NCBI GenBank assembly: GCA_007570785.1
Contig: ML664163.1
Span: forward strand, 186,001-250,000
Length of the DNA stretch: 64,000 bases
Direction: 5' to 3'
Source: Antilocapra americana
Taxonomy: Eukaryota > Chordata > Mammalia > Artiodactyla > Antilocapridae
The notes below the pieces were generated by a model, which saw only the letters and a list, made by a program, of their open reading frames with translations, was not told the origin of the DNA and ran no database searches. Shown here piece after piece: positions 10,093 to 21,283 of this stretch. Made by a program: the position numbers and the translations under genes. The first letter of the stretch is position 1. The number at the start of each line of letters is the position of its first letter.

Positions 10093-10107
10093 ACAAAAGA
10101 ATTTTTA
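10093..10107. repeat. Target-site duplication, left copy
   Basis: 'acaaaagaattttta' is identical to 10636-10650. The pair brackets the inverted cattle-type L1. Confidence 0.9.
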
Positions 10108-10472
10108 TTTCTTTAAAATTTTTAAAAAAATTTTCTTTACTTTATTGTGTTGGTTTTGCCATACATTGACATGAATCTGCCATGGGTATACATATGTTCC
10201 CCCTCCAGAACCCTCCTCCCTCCTCCCTCCCGATTCCCTCCCCCTGGGTCATCCCGGTGCACCAGCCCCGAGCATCGAACCTGGGCTGGTGATTGATTTC
10301 ACATATGATAATTAACATGTTTCAATGCCATTCTCCCATATCATCCCACCCTTGCCCTCTTCCACAGAGTCCATGAGACTGTTCTATACATCTGCGTTTC
10401 TTTTGCTGTCTCGCATGCAGGGTTCTCATTACTATCTTTCTAAATTCCATATATATGCATTAGTATACTGTA
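10108..10472 (-). mobile_element. Cattle-type L1 3' end, antisense part of a 5'-inverted copy
   Basis: The plus strand runs from the complement of the A-rich tail through the C-rich complement of the polypurine 3' UTR (10201-10247), 'gagcatcgaacctgggctgg', 'aattaacatgtttcaatgcc' and 'aaattccatatatatgcatt'. It then switches orientation at about 10472. With 10473-10635 it forms one insertion flanked by a 15-bp TSD. Confidence 0.92.
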
Positions 10473-10635
10473 TATAACCTAGATGCCTATCAACTGATGA
10501 ATGGATAAGAAAGCTGTGGTTCATATACACAATGGAATATTACTCAGCATTAAAAAAAAATTCATTTGAATCAGTTCTTCTCAGGTGGACGGAACTGGAG
10601 CCTATTATCCAGAATGAAGTAAGCCAGAAGGAAAA
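10473..10635 (+). mobile_element. Cattle-type L1, inverted 5' segment of the same copy
   Basis: Sense-oriented end of ORF2: 'aacctagatgcctatcaact', 'caatggaatattactcagca', 'tggagcctattatccagaat' and 'gaagtaagccagaag'. This region lies immediately upstream of the 3' part in an intact L1, so it has been flipped. A head-to-head junction inside one TSD pair is the signature of twin priming. Confidence 0.92.
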
Positions 10636-10650
10636 ACAAAAGAATTTTTA
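10636..10650. repeat. Target-site duplication, right copy
   Basis: Perfect 15-bp repeat of 10093-10107. Confidence 0.9.
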
Positions 10651-11000
10651 GATGGCTAAGTATAATAGTAAAGAGCAAATAACTTTTATAAGTACAGACA
10701 ATAACCAATTGGCAGTGATAATGAAACAAAATACCACATTTACAATAGAAAAAAAATAAATTTAACAAGAAATATGCAAAATCAATACAAATTAGGAAAA
10801 CGTACATTTTCTTTAATATGAAAATTCAGTATTATAAAGATGTCAGCTCTTCCTAATGTAAGTAATAAACAACTCTATATCAATAACTAGAGTAGAGTGT
10901 TACTTATTTGTTTGTTTTTTGAACTGGAAAGACTGATTCGCATGGAAAATAGGAAAAACGTTCAAGAAAATTCTGGTCTAAGAAGGGTAACAAGTCACAG
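10651..11000. other. Unassigned AT-rich DNA
   Basis: About 350 bp without a recognised repeat or gene, lying between two independent cattle-type L1 insertions. Confidence 0.4.
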
Positions 11001-11016
11001 TCTCTCCAATATTTTA

Positions 11017-11274
11017 TTTTATTTTTTTATGCTTTTTATTTATTTATTTATTTATTTTTAATTTTCTTTATTGTGTAGCTTTTGCCTTACATTGACATGA
11101 ATCTGCCATGGGTATACATATGCTCCCCCTCCAGAACCCCCCTCCCTCCTCCCTCCTGATTCCCTCCCCGGTGCACCAGCCCCGAGCATCAATCCTGGGC
11201 TGGCGATTGATTACACATATGATAATTAACATGTTTCAATGCCATTCTCCCATATCATCCCACCCTTGCCCTCC
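11017..11274 (-). mobile_element. Cattle-type L1 3' end, antisense, with 16-bp TSD
   Basis: Only about 258 bp of the 3' UTR inserted. It starts with a T-rich tail containing (TTTA)n, followed by 'ttgccttacattgacatgaa', the C-rich polypurine complement and 'gcatcaatcctgggctggcg'. The TSD 'tctctccaatatttta' is perfect at 11001-11016 and 11275-11290. It has the same strand and sequence type as the neighbour at 10108-10472, giving two direct copies about 0.9 kb apart. Confidence 0.95.
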
Positions 11275-11489
11275 TCTCTCCAATATTTTAAAATATTGAG
11301 TTGTCTGGACTCAGCAATGAAGACCAAACAAAAAGAATTACAGTAATGTAATAATAATGTATGACTAGACATGCAGATAAATATAACAGACAAGAAAGTC
11401 TGTTAAGTAGACCCAAATATGTGTTGGATATTAGTGTATGGCAAGAATGGCATAACAAATCAATAAGTAAGTGATGAATTATTTAAGAA

Positions 11490-12422
11490 GCAACAGTTAG
11501 AACCCTGTATGGAACAACTGATTGTTTCAGGATTGAGAAAGGATTACAACAGGGTTGTCTGCTGTCATTGTTTGTTTAATCTATACACTGACCACATCAT
11601 GAGAAATGCTGGGCTGGTTGGGTTACAATTTGCAATCAGGATAGATGGGAGAAACATCAATGACTTCATATGTGGATGATACCACCCTAATGGCAGAAAG
11701 CGAAGAGTAGCTGAAGAGCCTCTTCATGAGGGTGAAGGAAGAGAGTGAAAGAGCCAGCTTAAAACTAAATATTAAAAAAAACTAAGATCATGGCATCTGG
11801 CCCCATTAATTCATGGCAATTAGAGGGGAAAAGATGGAAGTAGTGACGGATTTCTGCTCCTTGGGCTCTAAAATCACTGCAGATGGTGACTGCAGCCATG
11901 TATGTTTGCTTCTTTGCAGGAAAGCTATGACAAACCTAGACAGTGTGTTAAAAAGCAGAGACATTACTGCCAACAAAGCTCCATATACTCAAAGCAATGG
12001 TCTTTCCAGTGGTCATGTAAGGTTGTGAAAACAGAGCACGGAAGAATTGATGCCTTTGAACTGTGGTGCTGGAGAAGATTCCTGAGAGTCCCTTGGACAG
12101 CAAGGAGATCAAACCCATCAAAATTAAAGAAAATCAATCCTGAATACTTGTTGGAAGGACTGATGCTGAAGCTGAAACTCCAGTATTTTGGTCATCTGAT
12201 GCAAACAACTGACTCGTTGGGAAAGTCCCTGATGCTGGGAAAGATTGAGGGCAGAAGGAAAAGAGGGTGTCAGAGGATGAGATGGCTGGATGACATCACC
12301 AATGCAATGGACATGAACTTGGGCAAATTTCAGGAGATAGTGAGGGACAGGGAGGTCTGGTGTGCTGCAGTCCATGGGGTCACAAAGAGTTGGACATTAC
12401 TGGGTGACTGAACAACAACAAC
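11490..12422 (+). mobile_element. BovB LINE, 5'-truncated
   Basis: Sense BovB from within RT motif B ('aagcaacagttagaacc') to the 3' end with AAC repeats. The motif C tetrad reads Y-V-D-D at 11669-11680, but the frame is broken by a TAG 11 codons on (about 11707) and by indels. The C-terminal region survives as a 169-codon frame (11902-12411) with the conserved '[21 protein letters not shown]' block split by substitutions. Internal deletions shorten it relative to consensus. Confidence 0.92.
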
Positions 12423-13090
12423 ATTGGAACAACTGGATAGTAATCTGGAAAATAAAAATATTTTGGGGCTCTTACCTCATTTCTTATCCCCAGATTCCAA
12501 ATATTTCAAAGATTTAAATAGAAAAATATAAGTATACTATTGAAATATTTTGTATGTATACACACAGGTGTGTGTGTGTGTGTGTGTGTGTATAAAATAT
12601 TTCAAGGTTCAGAAGACATTCCTAGGGTTAGTGCAAAACTGAGAAATGTTAAGTTAAAAGATAGATTAAATTGACCATATCAAACTAAAATAAAATTATC
12701 TTATCATTAAAATCCATTAAAATGCAAATGACAAGCCAGGGGAAAATATTTTCTCTGCAACTGATGACATAGACCAATGGTTATGTTTCTTAGCATATAT
12801 AAATAAATATATTAGAAAAAAGCCAATAATCCTACAAGAAATGGACAAAGGATAAAATGGTTGGTATAAAAAAATGTAAATGGATCTTAACATATGAAAA
12901 GTTATTCATTTAATACATAACAAAAAAGACATTAAAAATTAAAACTACAGTGAAGTGCCATTTTCCTTTGTTTATTTGGTGAAGATAAAAGAATTTTCAT
13001 TGCATACTATATTGAAAAGGGTGTGAGAAAGCAGGTATTTAATACACTACTATTAGGTATATAATTTGGCATAAACTCTATATAAAAACT
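12423..13090. other. Unassigned AT-rich DNA
   Basis: Apart from the microsatellite at 12567-12592, nothing is recognised. 'ttcaaggttcagaagacatt' and similar text may be a very old L1 residue, but I cannot support a call. Confidence 0.4.
12567..12592. repeat. (GT)n microsatellite
   Basis: A dozen or so TG units following 'cacaca'. Confidence 0.9.
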
Positions 13091-13352
13091 GGATAAGGCA
13101 ATGGCACCCCACTCCAGTACTCCTGCCTGAAAAATCCCATGGATGGAGGAGCCTGGTGGGCTACAATCCATGGGGTTGCTCAGAGCAACCCAACTGAGCA
13201 ACTTCATTTTCACTTTCTGCTTTCGTGCACTGGAGAAGGAAATAGCAACACATTCCAGTGTTCTTGCCTGGAGAATCCCAGGGATGGGGGAGCCTTGTGG
13301 GCTGCCGTCCATGGGGTTGCAAAGAGTTGGACATGACTTACTTAACAGCTAT
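13091..13352 (+). mobile_element. Bov-A2 SINE (Bov-A dimer)
   Basis: Two Bov-A monomers in tandem without a tRNA head: the first from 'ggataaggcaatggcacccc', a linker 'cattttcactttctgctttc', and the second from 'ctggagaaggaaatagca' to 'gttggacatgactta'. This is the standard Bov-A2 layout. Imperfect copies of 'ctatataaaaa' and 'ctataaaaat' flank it and may be the TSD. Confidence 0.93.
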
Positions 13353-16300
13353 AAAAATATTTAATGATGTCACATCAAGATTGCAAATGCATATATTCTT
13401 TGATCCTGCAGTATTACTCTGAGAATTTATCCACAGATATGTTTGTCATGTCTTAAATGACAAATATACAAGACTATTCCTTATAGGGTTGTTTGAAATA
13501 GCAAAAAAGATTAGAAGCAGCATAAATATCTATGTTAGGACACAGGTTAAGTAAATTATGTACCTGTATGGCATGGGATTCTATGCAGGCTTTTAAAGAA
13601 TGAAGCTATTTATATGTACTTATTTTGGACAATTTCCAGTGTATAATATATATATGTTAAAAGATTAAAGTGAAGAATGTGATATATAGTACATTTTTTT
13701 GTTGTTTTACACTTGTATGTTCTTATATCCATTGTATTCCTGTAAAGTGATCAATTTACCTCCAGGGAATGAAACTAGGAAACTGAGGGGCAGGAAAAAT
13801 GAAATATGGTAAATTTTTAATCTACAAATTTTCATTTTTTACTGTGTGAGGTATTACATATATGTAATGGTGACAACACTAAGCACATTATTCAATTCAC
13901 TTGATCTTTTCTAGGTACTAAAACTTTCTAGATGGAGAATGAAATGTTCAGTTTACATATGGAACAAGCCTCTTGTCAAAGACCGAGTTTGCTGACTGGC
14001 TGCTGCTCTAGTCTGTTTCTGAAGCAAGGAATGCATGCCTGTACTTATAGAGCTTTGGTGACTTGACCTATGTTTTGAGCTAGAGATGCAAACCCAGAGA
14101 GAGAGAAATAGAAGGGTGAGACTAGGAATTACAGTGAGCAGGGTGGACAGACTTTGGGATCAGGAAGTACAACTTGCCAGCAACTTTCACCCCTCTTATT
14201 AAGATATTTATCTTAGATGGATATCTGCTTTGTACTCTGAGAAGGTAGAAAATCATACCATGAAGTTAACCAGAGCCTGGAGTTCTTTCTAGGGGAGCAA
14301 AATGGCTAAGAAAGCACAGCAGTAATTTAATGTTTATAAAGAATGGGCTGAAAGAACTACAGTATATCAAAAGCAAATAACTGCAGAAGAAATTAGCATA
14401 TTTTAATTTGGCTCAGACTATATTTTACATGTTCTGGCTGTACTGTAATGTACTAGTTTGCATGTAGAGCTTAAATGTATAATTAATACAGCTTTGAAGC
14501 TAGTTCTATCCATATGATTAAAATTTATCATGGAATTAGCTTTCAAATAGAGACTTTTTAACATGTTATAGTAAATGCTATAAATTAGATCTTCTCTGAT
14601 GAGCTCTGAATAAAGGGCTATAATTTATCTCAATGGTATTTTATTAGAGACATCTTAATTGCTGTGGCAGGTGAAAAGCACCATCCAGTATCTTGGCTAA
14701 ACATTTCAGTTAATGAAATCATTTTTCCTCTTAGCAGTATTGGTTTAAAGAATATTCTGTTTTATTGAAGATGAACTAAAAGTCTTTTATTTTATATGCA
14801 TGATTCAGCCTCACATTGAATGCTAGGCAAATCTACTTTGTGGGGCATTTACTCCATAAAGGAAAAAAGGAATCTTTTAACATTAGTGAAGGAAATGATA
14901 GACTATACCCTGTGAGAAGTCAAAAGGAAGACATCTCAAATTTCCTTTCCAGTGATCTAAAAGTAAAAATCTGGGAATTGATTGCTGATGAATGGATTAT
15001 GGGTGGGGCATTTTTATTACTTTCCAATTATTTTTATTATTTCCCTGTATATTTTTTTAAAAAAGTCAAAATTATAGAAATAATCACTTTAAAATTTTCT
15101 AATAATCCTTTCTCTAAGAGATAGCTACTATTACTAGTTTGACATACATTCTTCCAGAAATTTTCCACACAAAATATTTTTTTCCTCCTTAAAACTCTGA
15201 ATCTGTTGCCAACAATGTCTGAATTCTTCCGGCTCTGCCTGCTTCATTTGATCAAATTTGTCCACCCCATGCAGCTTCAATCACTTTGTTGGAATGACGT
15301 ATTATGTAACTATCGCCAACGTTCCCAGTTTCCTAAGGACAGACTTTGTGCCAGTGCATCTGTGCCTAAAAGCAGATTTTAGATTGTGTGCCTGTGCCCA
15401 AGTAGGGACTAGATGCCAACTTGTTCAAAGCTTAGTGGACTGTAGATCCTCACATGCAGTGAGGGTGCTGCTGGTGGTTCCATTTCTTCAACCCCAGACA
15501 CGTGTCTGGTGGAGCACAGTACTGAAGGACAGTATCTTTGTCACGCTTCCTCACATTTTGTGCTGTGGATTAAGCAAGGTCTCTTACTACAATTTCGCCC
15601 TTGTCAAAATGATTACCAAGTTTATTCCATCTTGGGTTGTATGTTTCCTAGCTTCTAATGGATTATTTTTATGGTTTAATATTTGACCACTAATTCAGTA
15701 AACACTAGTGAGAATTTTTTTTAAAAAGGCTTAGAAAACAATTTTTTTCAACATGATAGGCTGTTTGAAATAATATCCACTATTTAAAGAGGCATTGAAA
15801 TTAACAGTCTCTGTGCCATGCTGCATTTAGTGTGTGATTGAATTTTAACATGTCAAATATCTTTACTAAAGCCTAATACAAAATTCCATGGATGCTAGAA
15901 TATTAATTCTGAGAAACCATGGGTCACAATGCATCAGAAGCTGTTAAATGTCTTATAGAAATTTGTCAACTTGCCTACCCTCCTTAATATGCCATTTTCA
16001 GAGTAGCAAAACAGAAAGTGTACATACTTAGGAGGGCCAAATCTGTGCTTTCAAGTTATTTTTAAAAGCTTTCCTGATGTTTCTTCTTCAGACAGAATTG
16101 GGTCAGAAGATTTAAAATACCAGATTTTCCTATTTTAACGTTGGAAATATCTCCTGTGTCTTACTTAGACCATGTGAATTTTGTGCATGTGTCAATATAT
16201 TTAGAAAATTTATATATACTGTCACTTATTGAAAACTTACTTTGTAATAAGTATTCATGTGGATCATAGTATAATCTGTAAATACCTTTCAGTCTTATCA

Positions 16301-16844
16301 GTGTATATAAAGTACTGGTGAATTTCATATTGAGATCAAGTGCCCCCATTTAAAGTAGACAATGAAATATTACTCAGTTTTTCCAAACAGAATGAAGACA
16401 GGATGATGACATTGTACTGAATGCTTGATAATCCCTCAGTAGCACTTTAAGGACTAAACTTGATAGGAAGCTTCCAGAAGAAGTATTCAGACTTGTGACT
16501 AGTTCGTCTGATGAGACTTTCAGGGGTCTTGAAATTTAGAGCTTGAAGGAACTTAAATATTATTGCCCTCATTTTTTATTGGGAAGCAAAAGACAAGATC
16601 CACTTTGTGCATTCATCTGTTCCATTGTCATTCACTAAAAACAGTGTACAGGCTTGACTGTTAGATCCCATGATCAAAAGCGAGTAAGCCGTGGCTCAGT
16701 GAAGTGTCCAGAATTTCAGAGTTGTTTCTTTCAGTGGGAGAGAGAGTGAAAGAAGCTGGGTCTATTGTCACTGAATTAGGCTGACCGTTCATTCCACTTA
16801 AGGGTGGAATCCATAATTCACCATTAATTTTTTGATCCTTCTAC
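13353..16844. other. Repeat-poor unique block
   Basis: The longest stretch without a young repeat. Within it 15010-15185 weakly resembles the antisense 5' side of an old L1/HAL1 3' region. A 142-codon plus frame at 15258-15686 has hydrophobic stretches but no motif I recognise and no splice or promoter context, so I do not call it a gene. Segment 14380-14780 is AT-rich with several TAATTA/TTAATTG-like motifs, as in many conserved non-coding elements, but conservation cannot be judged here. Confidence 0.45.
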
Positions 16845-18340
16845 TATCTTTCAGACATAGGAGAATCCAGAGTAAAGAAAACAGGCTTCTGTTCTCACGC
16901 AGTTTACAGTCTAACTAAGGTGGTCAAAAAGGATGCAAACAAATTTATAACTAAAAAATTACAAATTTTGATAACAAACAGGGCAAAGTGATAGAAAACC
17001 AGAGAAAAGATTCTAATTACAGGATTTCTTTGAGAGGATGTTGCTGAAGAGTGCTGAGACCAGCTGATGGGAAGAATCAAGCCACAGCTGGATTGTGATC
17101 TGATGTCATGGTGTGTGGTTGCAAAATATATAGTGACCAGAGCAGGCAGGGCCCAAAAACCTATGACATGGAATTGAAATTATATTTGAAGAGCAATGAG
17201 AAACCATTGAGGGAGTAACATTTTGTGTTTTTAGAGGACATTTTGCCTGTTGAGTGGAGAATGTGTTAGAAGGGAGTAGGCATAGTGTGAAACATACAGT
17301 AAGGAGTTTTCTCATAGTCGTTGGGGTGACAGGGCTAAAGTGGATGATAGTGGCAGTGGTGAAGAACAGAGCAAGGGTTGAGTTATTTGGGGAGCTCGAT
17401 CCAGGACTTGTTTCTGGCTTGAGTGTGGGAAATGAGGGAAGTTATCAAGGGTGAAATCCAGGTTTCTGACTTTGAAACCAAATGAATGACAATGCCGATG
17501 CATTTACTGATATGTGGAAAACTGGGCTTGGGTGGGAGCAGATAAGGATCTTTAGAGGTCTCATATTAAAAAAAATAATGAATTGCTTCTTTAAGCATAA
17601 TACAAAGCAAAAACAACACTAAGTTATTACATAAATGAAAGATGACTAATCAAGCCTCAACCCTGATGACTACCTGTATAGCTTTATTTTAACATATCAA
17701 ATATTAATTTCATTCCTTAAAAAATTGGGGCGTTTCCCATATTTTGTTGGTATTTTGTTTGCAAGCTTAGTGTCTCATTCAATTACCAAGTCCTGGGAAA
17801 ACTCGTGAGTTTTATTTTGGTATTTTGAAATGCATGTAAAATCGCTAAGAGATGTCAAGTAAGTAGTTGGATGTACAACTGTGGGGGTCAGAGCATGAAA
17901 CAGATACATAAATTTGGGAGTTGTCACCATAGATGGTTTTAAAAGCTATGGAAATAAATGAGATCACCCAAAGAAAATGCGTAGAGAGAAAAATGATACA
18001 GGTGAATTTGTAACATTTAGATGAGGAGCAGGCAAAAGAGACTGAAGTAAAGTAGCCAGACTAAAAGATGATGTCAGGGAAACTAAGAGGAGAGTAGTTC
18101 AAGAATGAGACAGTGTACAGTGGTGTCAGTGCTTTTGTGTAGTCAAATACGATGATATCAGAGGACTGGATGTTTTTGGTAACCTTAGTGTGAAGGATTT
18201 TTAGGTTATTATTGAGAGTGAAGTAGATTGAGAAGGTAATGGAAGGTGAAGAAGTAGAAACGATGTGTGTAGAGAGTTTCTGGAATTGTAAGGTCAAGAA
18301 TGTTTTATTTGGTTCTGCCTTTTTAACCAACCCTCTTGAG
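16845..18340 (-). mobile_element. L2 LINE, antisense, RT to 3' end
   Basis: The plus strand is the reverse complement of L2 from the 3' UTR at the low end ('cgcagtttacagtctaacta', 16897) into the coding region at the high end. Recognisable landmarks are 'ggaattgaaattatatttga' and 'gcaatgagaaaccattgagg' (17191-17210), 'caagtaagtagttggatgta' (17857-17876), and 'tttgggagttgtcaccatag' (17912), which is the complement of the RT YADD neighbourhood. No frame survives. This element predates the split of placental mammals. Confidence 0.85.
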
Positions 18341-18369
18341 TAGATTGTCAACAAGAGTCTTTTGGCCCA

Positions 18370-18480
18370 TTTGAGTCAACAGAGTAAGACTGAGTTGCTC
18401 AGAAGCCAAAGGAAAGCTTTGTCCTTGGATCAGAGGATGGAGAGATATGATCTAGTGCTCTTCCCAACAGGCTGTGGGTG
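18370..18480 (-). mobile_element. Probable 3' LTR remnant (R/U5 side)
   Basis: 'aaaggaaagctttgtcctt' with its surroundings (18405-18440) closely resembles the 5' LTR text at 25155-25200 ('caaaggaaagcttcattctt'), in the same orientation. Similarity is clear over about 50 bp and then fades, so U3 appears missing or very diverged. Pairwise alignment of 18300-18560 with 25075-25500 would settle it. Confidence 0.5.
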
Positions 18481-18545
18481 GGACTGCCTTAGGGCAGAGA
18501 GTGGTTCACACTGGTAGTCAAAGGAGTCTGTTACCCCAGGTTGTA

Positions 18546-18823
18546 ATGGACTTCACTCCTTCACTGGAGTGTGGTATACTCATGGAGTGATCCCTGCAAC
18601 TTCAGGGCAGAATGGATGGTTAGGATCACCAAGTGGCATCTTTCCATTTAGGATTGAGTTGGTTTTGTTGGCTACGAGCTTTCCATGTCTTTAGGTTCAT
18701 CCGGTCTCCTGGCTGGAAGAGGTACAGGGCTAGATCAGTGGGTACAGGAAGCACCCGGTTACCATAGTCCATGGGTGCTATCATGATTTCTCCTACCTGG
18801 AGGGCATACTTGAGTTGTTCCAT
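18546..18823 (-). pseudogene. pol: ERV integrase C-terminal region (pol)
   Basis: A 65-codon open piece at 18626-18823 contains 'LYLFQPGD' followed by 'LKTWK' and 'PKWK', the GPY/F-type DNA-binding module at the end of gammaretroviral integrase. The next codons (18546-18625) continue the terminal segment in a shifted or stop-containing frame. Retroviral integrase joins viral cDNA ends to chromosomal DNA. This copy is inactive, being broken and separated from its catalytic core. Confidence 0.8.
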
Positions 18824-18899
18824 TTCAAGAGGGTTAAAGTCTCCCTTGTCTTGGATTTGGAAATGGGTCTACCATGTATGAGTTCAAATGCACTTAACT

Positions 18900-19485
18900 T
18901 TAACTACCCTGTAGAGCTAACCACATGCAGAGCAGGGCAATCAGAAGCAACTTAATCCAATTTTCTTGAGTTTCCTGATATCCATTAGCTAAGGCCCTTT
19001 TCAAAGTCTGATTGAACTTCTCTACTTTCCTCAATGATAGAGTCTCTGGGCTAAGTGCAAGATCCATTTTATGTCCAAGGCTCACGTAATCCCCTTTTTA
19101 CTAGCGACAAAATGCTGGAACATTATTGCTTTGTAGGAATCCTGGGATGCCAAATCTGAGGATTATTTATTTAATAATGCCTAGTCACTTCAACTAAGTG
19201 AGGAATGATAGAAGGGAACTTGCCCCAAAACTGGGACTAGTGGGGGATGCTTCTGTGTGACCAGAAAATGTCTACTAGTACAAAGACATGCCTGAAATTG
19301 CCTGGTACACTGGGCCTGGCAGTGAAATCAGTCTACCAGTCTTCTCCAGGATATGTCCCTCTGGTCTGAATGGGCCTTATCTGGGGGCCTCTGGGAATAT
19401 GGTGCTGGAGTTGTTCATTGTATAGGTGGGACATGTCTCAAATATTCCACTGATAATACTTTTCATGCCAGGAGTTACCATGACC
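18900..19485 (-). pseudogene. pol: ERV integrase core remnant (pol)
   Basis: A 61-codon piece at 18900-19085 has 'KVEKFNQTLKRAL', the helix that carries the third acidic residue (Glu) of the D,D-35-E triad in retroviral integrases. The Glu is present. The rest of the core (19086-19485) lies in fragmented frames where I cannot confirm the two Asp residues. Its position between RNase H and the C-terminal module fits pol order. Confidence 0.75.
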
Positions 19486-20154
19486 TTAACCAATTATGTA
19501 AGACGTCCCTCCCACAGTGCATCCTTGATAAGACTCTCTGATGGCTTGACAAGCTGCAGTTGAGGGAAAGAAGTGTTGCCTATGTTCATCAATTAGCCAC
19601 TCATGGCTTCCTAGATCTCTACTGAAGCCCTGTTTTGGGGCTTTGTCTAATGTTTCTTTTTTGTAGATTGGGAGATAATTGTATGGCTCTGGGCTTTGAG
19701 GTATGAGGAGTAGTTGCCAATTACCTGGTTCTAGGGCCACCTTTTTGGCAGTTGCATCTGCCTTGTTGTTTTCCTTTGTTACCTCTGCACTCCCCTTTTG
19801 GTAACACCTACAAGGAATCACTGACCCCTCTTTTGGAAGCTGTACTGCTTCTAAGAGTTTCAATGTGCTTAAGCCATGTTTCACTTGTTTATTGTCTGCA
19901 GTGAGCATACCCCTTTCCTTCCTAATATCCCATGTACATGTAAGATGGCATATGCATACCAGGAACTTGTATAAACATTTAAGATTCTCTCTGTCCCAAG
20001 CTCTAAAGCTCAGGTGAGGACTGTCAGTTTTACTTTTGGGACAGAAGTCCATGGAGATAGGTTTTGTGCTTCTTTGACTTGGGTCTGGGAGGTCATTGAA
20101 TACTCTGCTAGCCTTTTTCCCTCTGTCATAAAACTGTTCCCATCTGTGATTCAT
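19486..20154 (-). pseudogene. pol: ERV RNase H and integrase N-terminal remnant (pol)
   Basis: A 222-codon open frame, the longest in this retrovirus. Residues about 80-145 resemble the C-terminal half of gammaretroviral RNase H: 'RGMLTADNKQVKH', then 'VIPCRCYQKGS', where the catalytic-loop His region has become Tyr, then 'NNKADATAKKVAL', in which the last acidic residue (Asp of 'KAD') is kept. The tail leads into the RNase H-integrase linker. The N-terminal about 30 residues correspond to diverged RNase H sequence. It runs up to the SINE pair at 20229. Confidence 0.8.
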
Positions 20155-20228
20155 TCTTCATTGACATTTGGGAAATGATCATTTAAATAGATTGGGGCAA
20201 CTGGAATCGATTGTGTCTATGGTCTCTA

Positions 20229-20549
20229 TGAGCTTCCCTGGTAGCTCAGCTGGTGAAGAATCCGTCTGCAATGCAAGAAACCCTGGTTTGATTCCTGGGT
20301 TGGGACGATCCCCTGGAGAAGGGCATGACAACCCACTCCAGTATTCTTGGGCTTCCCTGTTGGCTCAGACAGTAAAGAATCCACCTGCAATGCGCGAGAC
20401 CTGGGTTCGGTCCCTGAGTTGGGAAGATCCCCTGGAGGAGGGCATGGCAACCCACTCCATTATTCTTGCCTGGAGAATCCCCACGGACAGAGGAGCCAGG
20501 TGAGCTACAGTCATGGGATCACAAAGAGTCAGACACAGCTGAGCGACTA
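20229..20549 (+). mobile_element. Composite Bov-tA SINE (partial Bov-tA joined to a full Bov-tA)
   Basis: Unit one (20229-20349) starts at the tRNA head 'agcttccctggtagctcagc' and stops inside the Bov-A body at 'tattctt'. Unit two (20350-20549) restarts immediately with 'gggcttccct' and runs to the tail 'cagacacagctgagcgac'. The joint is exact, so it looks like one inserted composite. It lies in the RT-RNase H region of the ERV on the opposite strand. The same arrangement occurs at 31380. Confidence 0.92.
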
Positions 20550-20556
20550 AGCATGT

Positions 20557-20950
20557 TCATATGGTTCCTATAGAGTCATGCTCCAGGGGCCCTGTTTCTA
20601 TGGGTAGTAGGGTGGCAGAGTCTATAGTGTGATGGATTTTTATAATAGCCACTGTGTTGTATAAAAGCATAGGTTGAACTTGAATTGACCTTTCAGGGGA
20701 CAGCCATTCTGTTCCCTTAGAACTTACTAAAGTTCTGAATGTGATGTGGAGTCCATATAGTGACTGGCTGACCAAACGTTAACTTTCAGCCTCCTTTAGC
20801 AGGGTTGAAGTGGCTGTTATTGCTTGTAGGCAAGAAGACCATCCCTTAGCAGTTTGAGCTAATTGGTTAGAGAAATAAGCAACCACTGGGATAAAGGGCT
20901 TCTAGTTTTTGAGCTAATATCCCAAGAGTGGTTCCCTTTCTCTCATGAAC
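20557..20950 (-). pseudogene. pol: ERV RT-RNase H connection remnant (pol)
   Basis: A 72-codon piece (20557-20775) matches the connection domain between RT thumb and RNase H of gammaretroviruses, with an 'SATLLPIETGPLEHD' stretch. Sequence up to 20950 continues this in other frames. Stops and the flanking SINEs disrupt it. Confidence 0.7.
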
Positions 20951-20963
20951 ATAAAGGTCAAAG

Positions 20964-21165
20964 TGAAAAGTATTAGTTGCTCAGTCATGTCTGACACTCT
21001 GCAACCCCGAAGACTGTAGCCTGCCTGGCTCCTCTGTCTATGGAATTCTCCAGGCAAGAATACTGGGTGGCTAGCCATTTCCTTTTCCAGGGGATATTCC
21101 TGACCCAAGGATTGAACCTGGTCTCCTGCATTGCAGGCAGATGCTTTACTGTCTGAGCCAAATGT
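20964..21165 (-). mobile_element. Bov-tA SINE, antisense, 12-bp TSD
   Basis: Complete Bov-tA read from the tail ('gctcagtcatgtctgacact') to the head ('tttactgtctgagcc'). The flanking duplicate 'taaaggtcaaag' is perfect at 20952-20963 and 21166-21177, which fixes the insertion site within ERV pol. Confidence 0.95.
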
Positions 21166-21235
21166 TAAAGGTCAAAGGGTTTAGCTAAATCTGGGAGGGC
21201 CAGGAGAGGGCCCTGAAGTAATTGCTTTTGCAATT

Positions 21236-21283
21236 CTTTTTTTTTTTTTTAACTTTTTGTTTTGTATTGGGCAGAGCTGATAA
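21236..21283 (-). mobile_element. Ruminant L1 3' terminus, antisense (lower piece)
   Basis: T-rich tail complement followed by 'aactttttgttttgtattgg', the complement of the L1 3' end. A Bov-tA inserted into it, and it resumes at 21525. Confidence 0.65.

Noticed and set aside
15258..15686. 142-codon plus-strand frame with hydrophobic stretches
   Set aside because: No recognisable domain, no repeat identity, no promoter or splice context. Length is within chance for 64 kb of AT-rich DNA.
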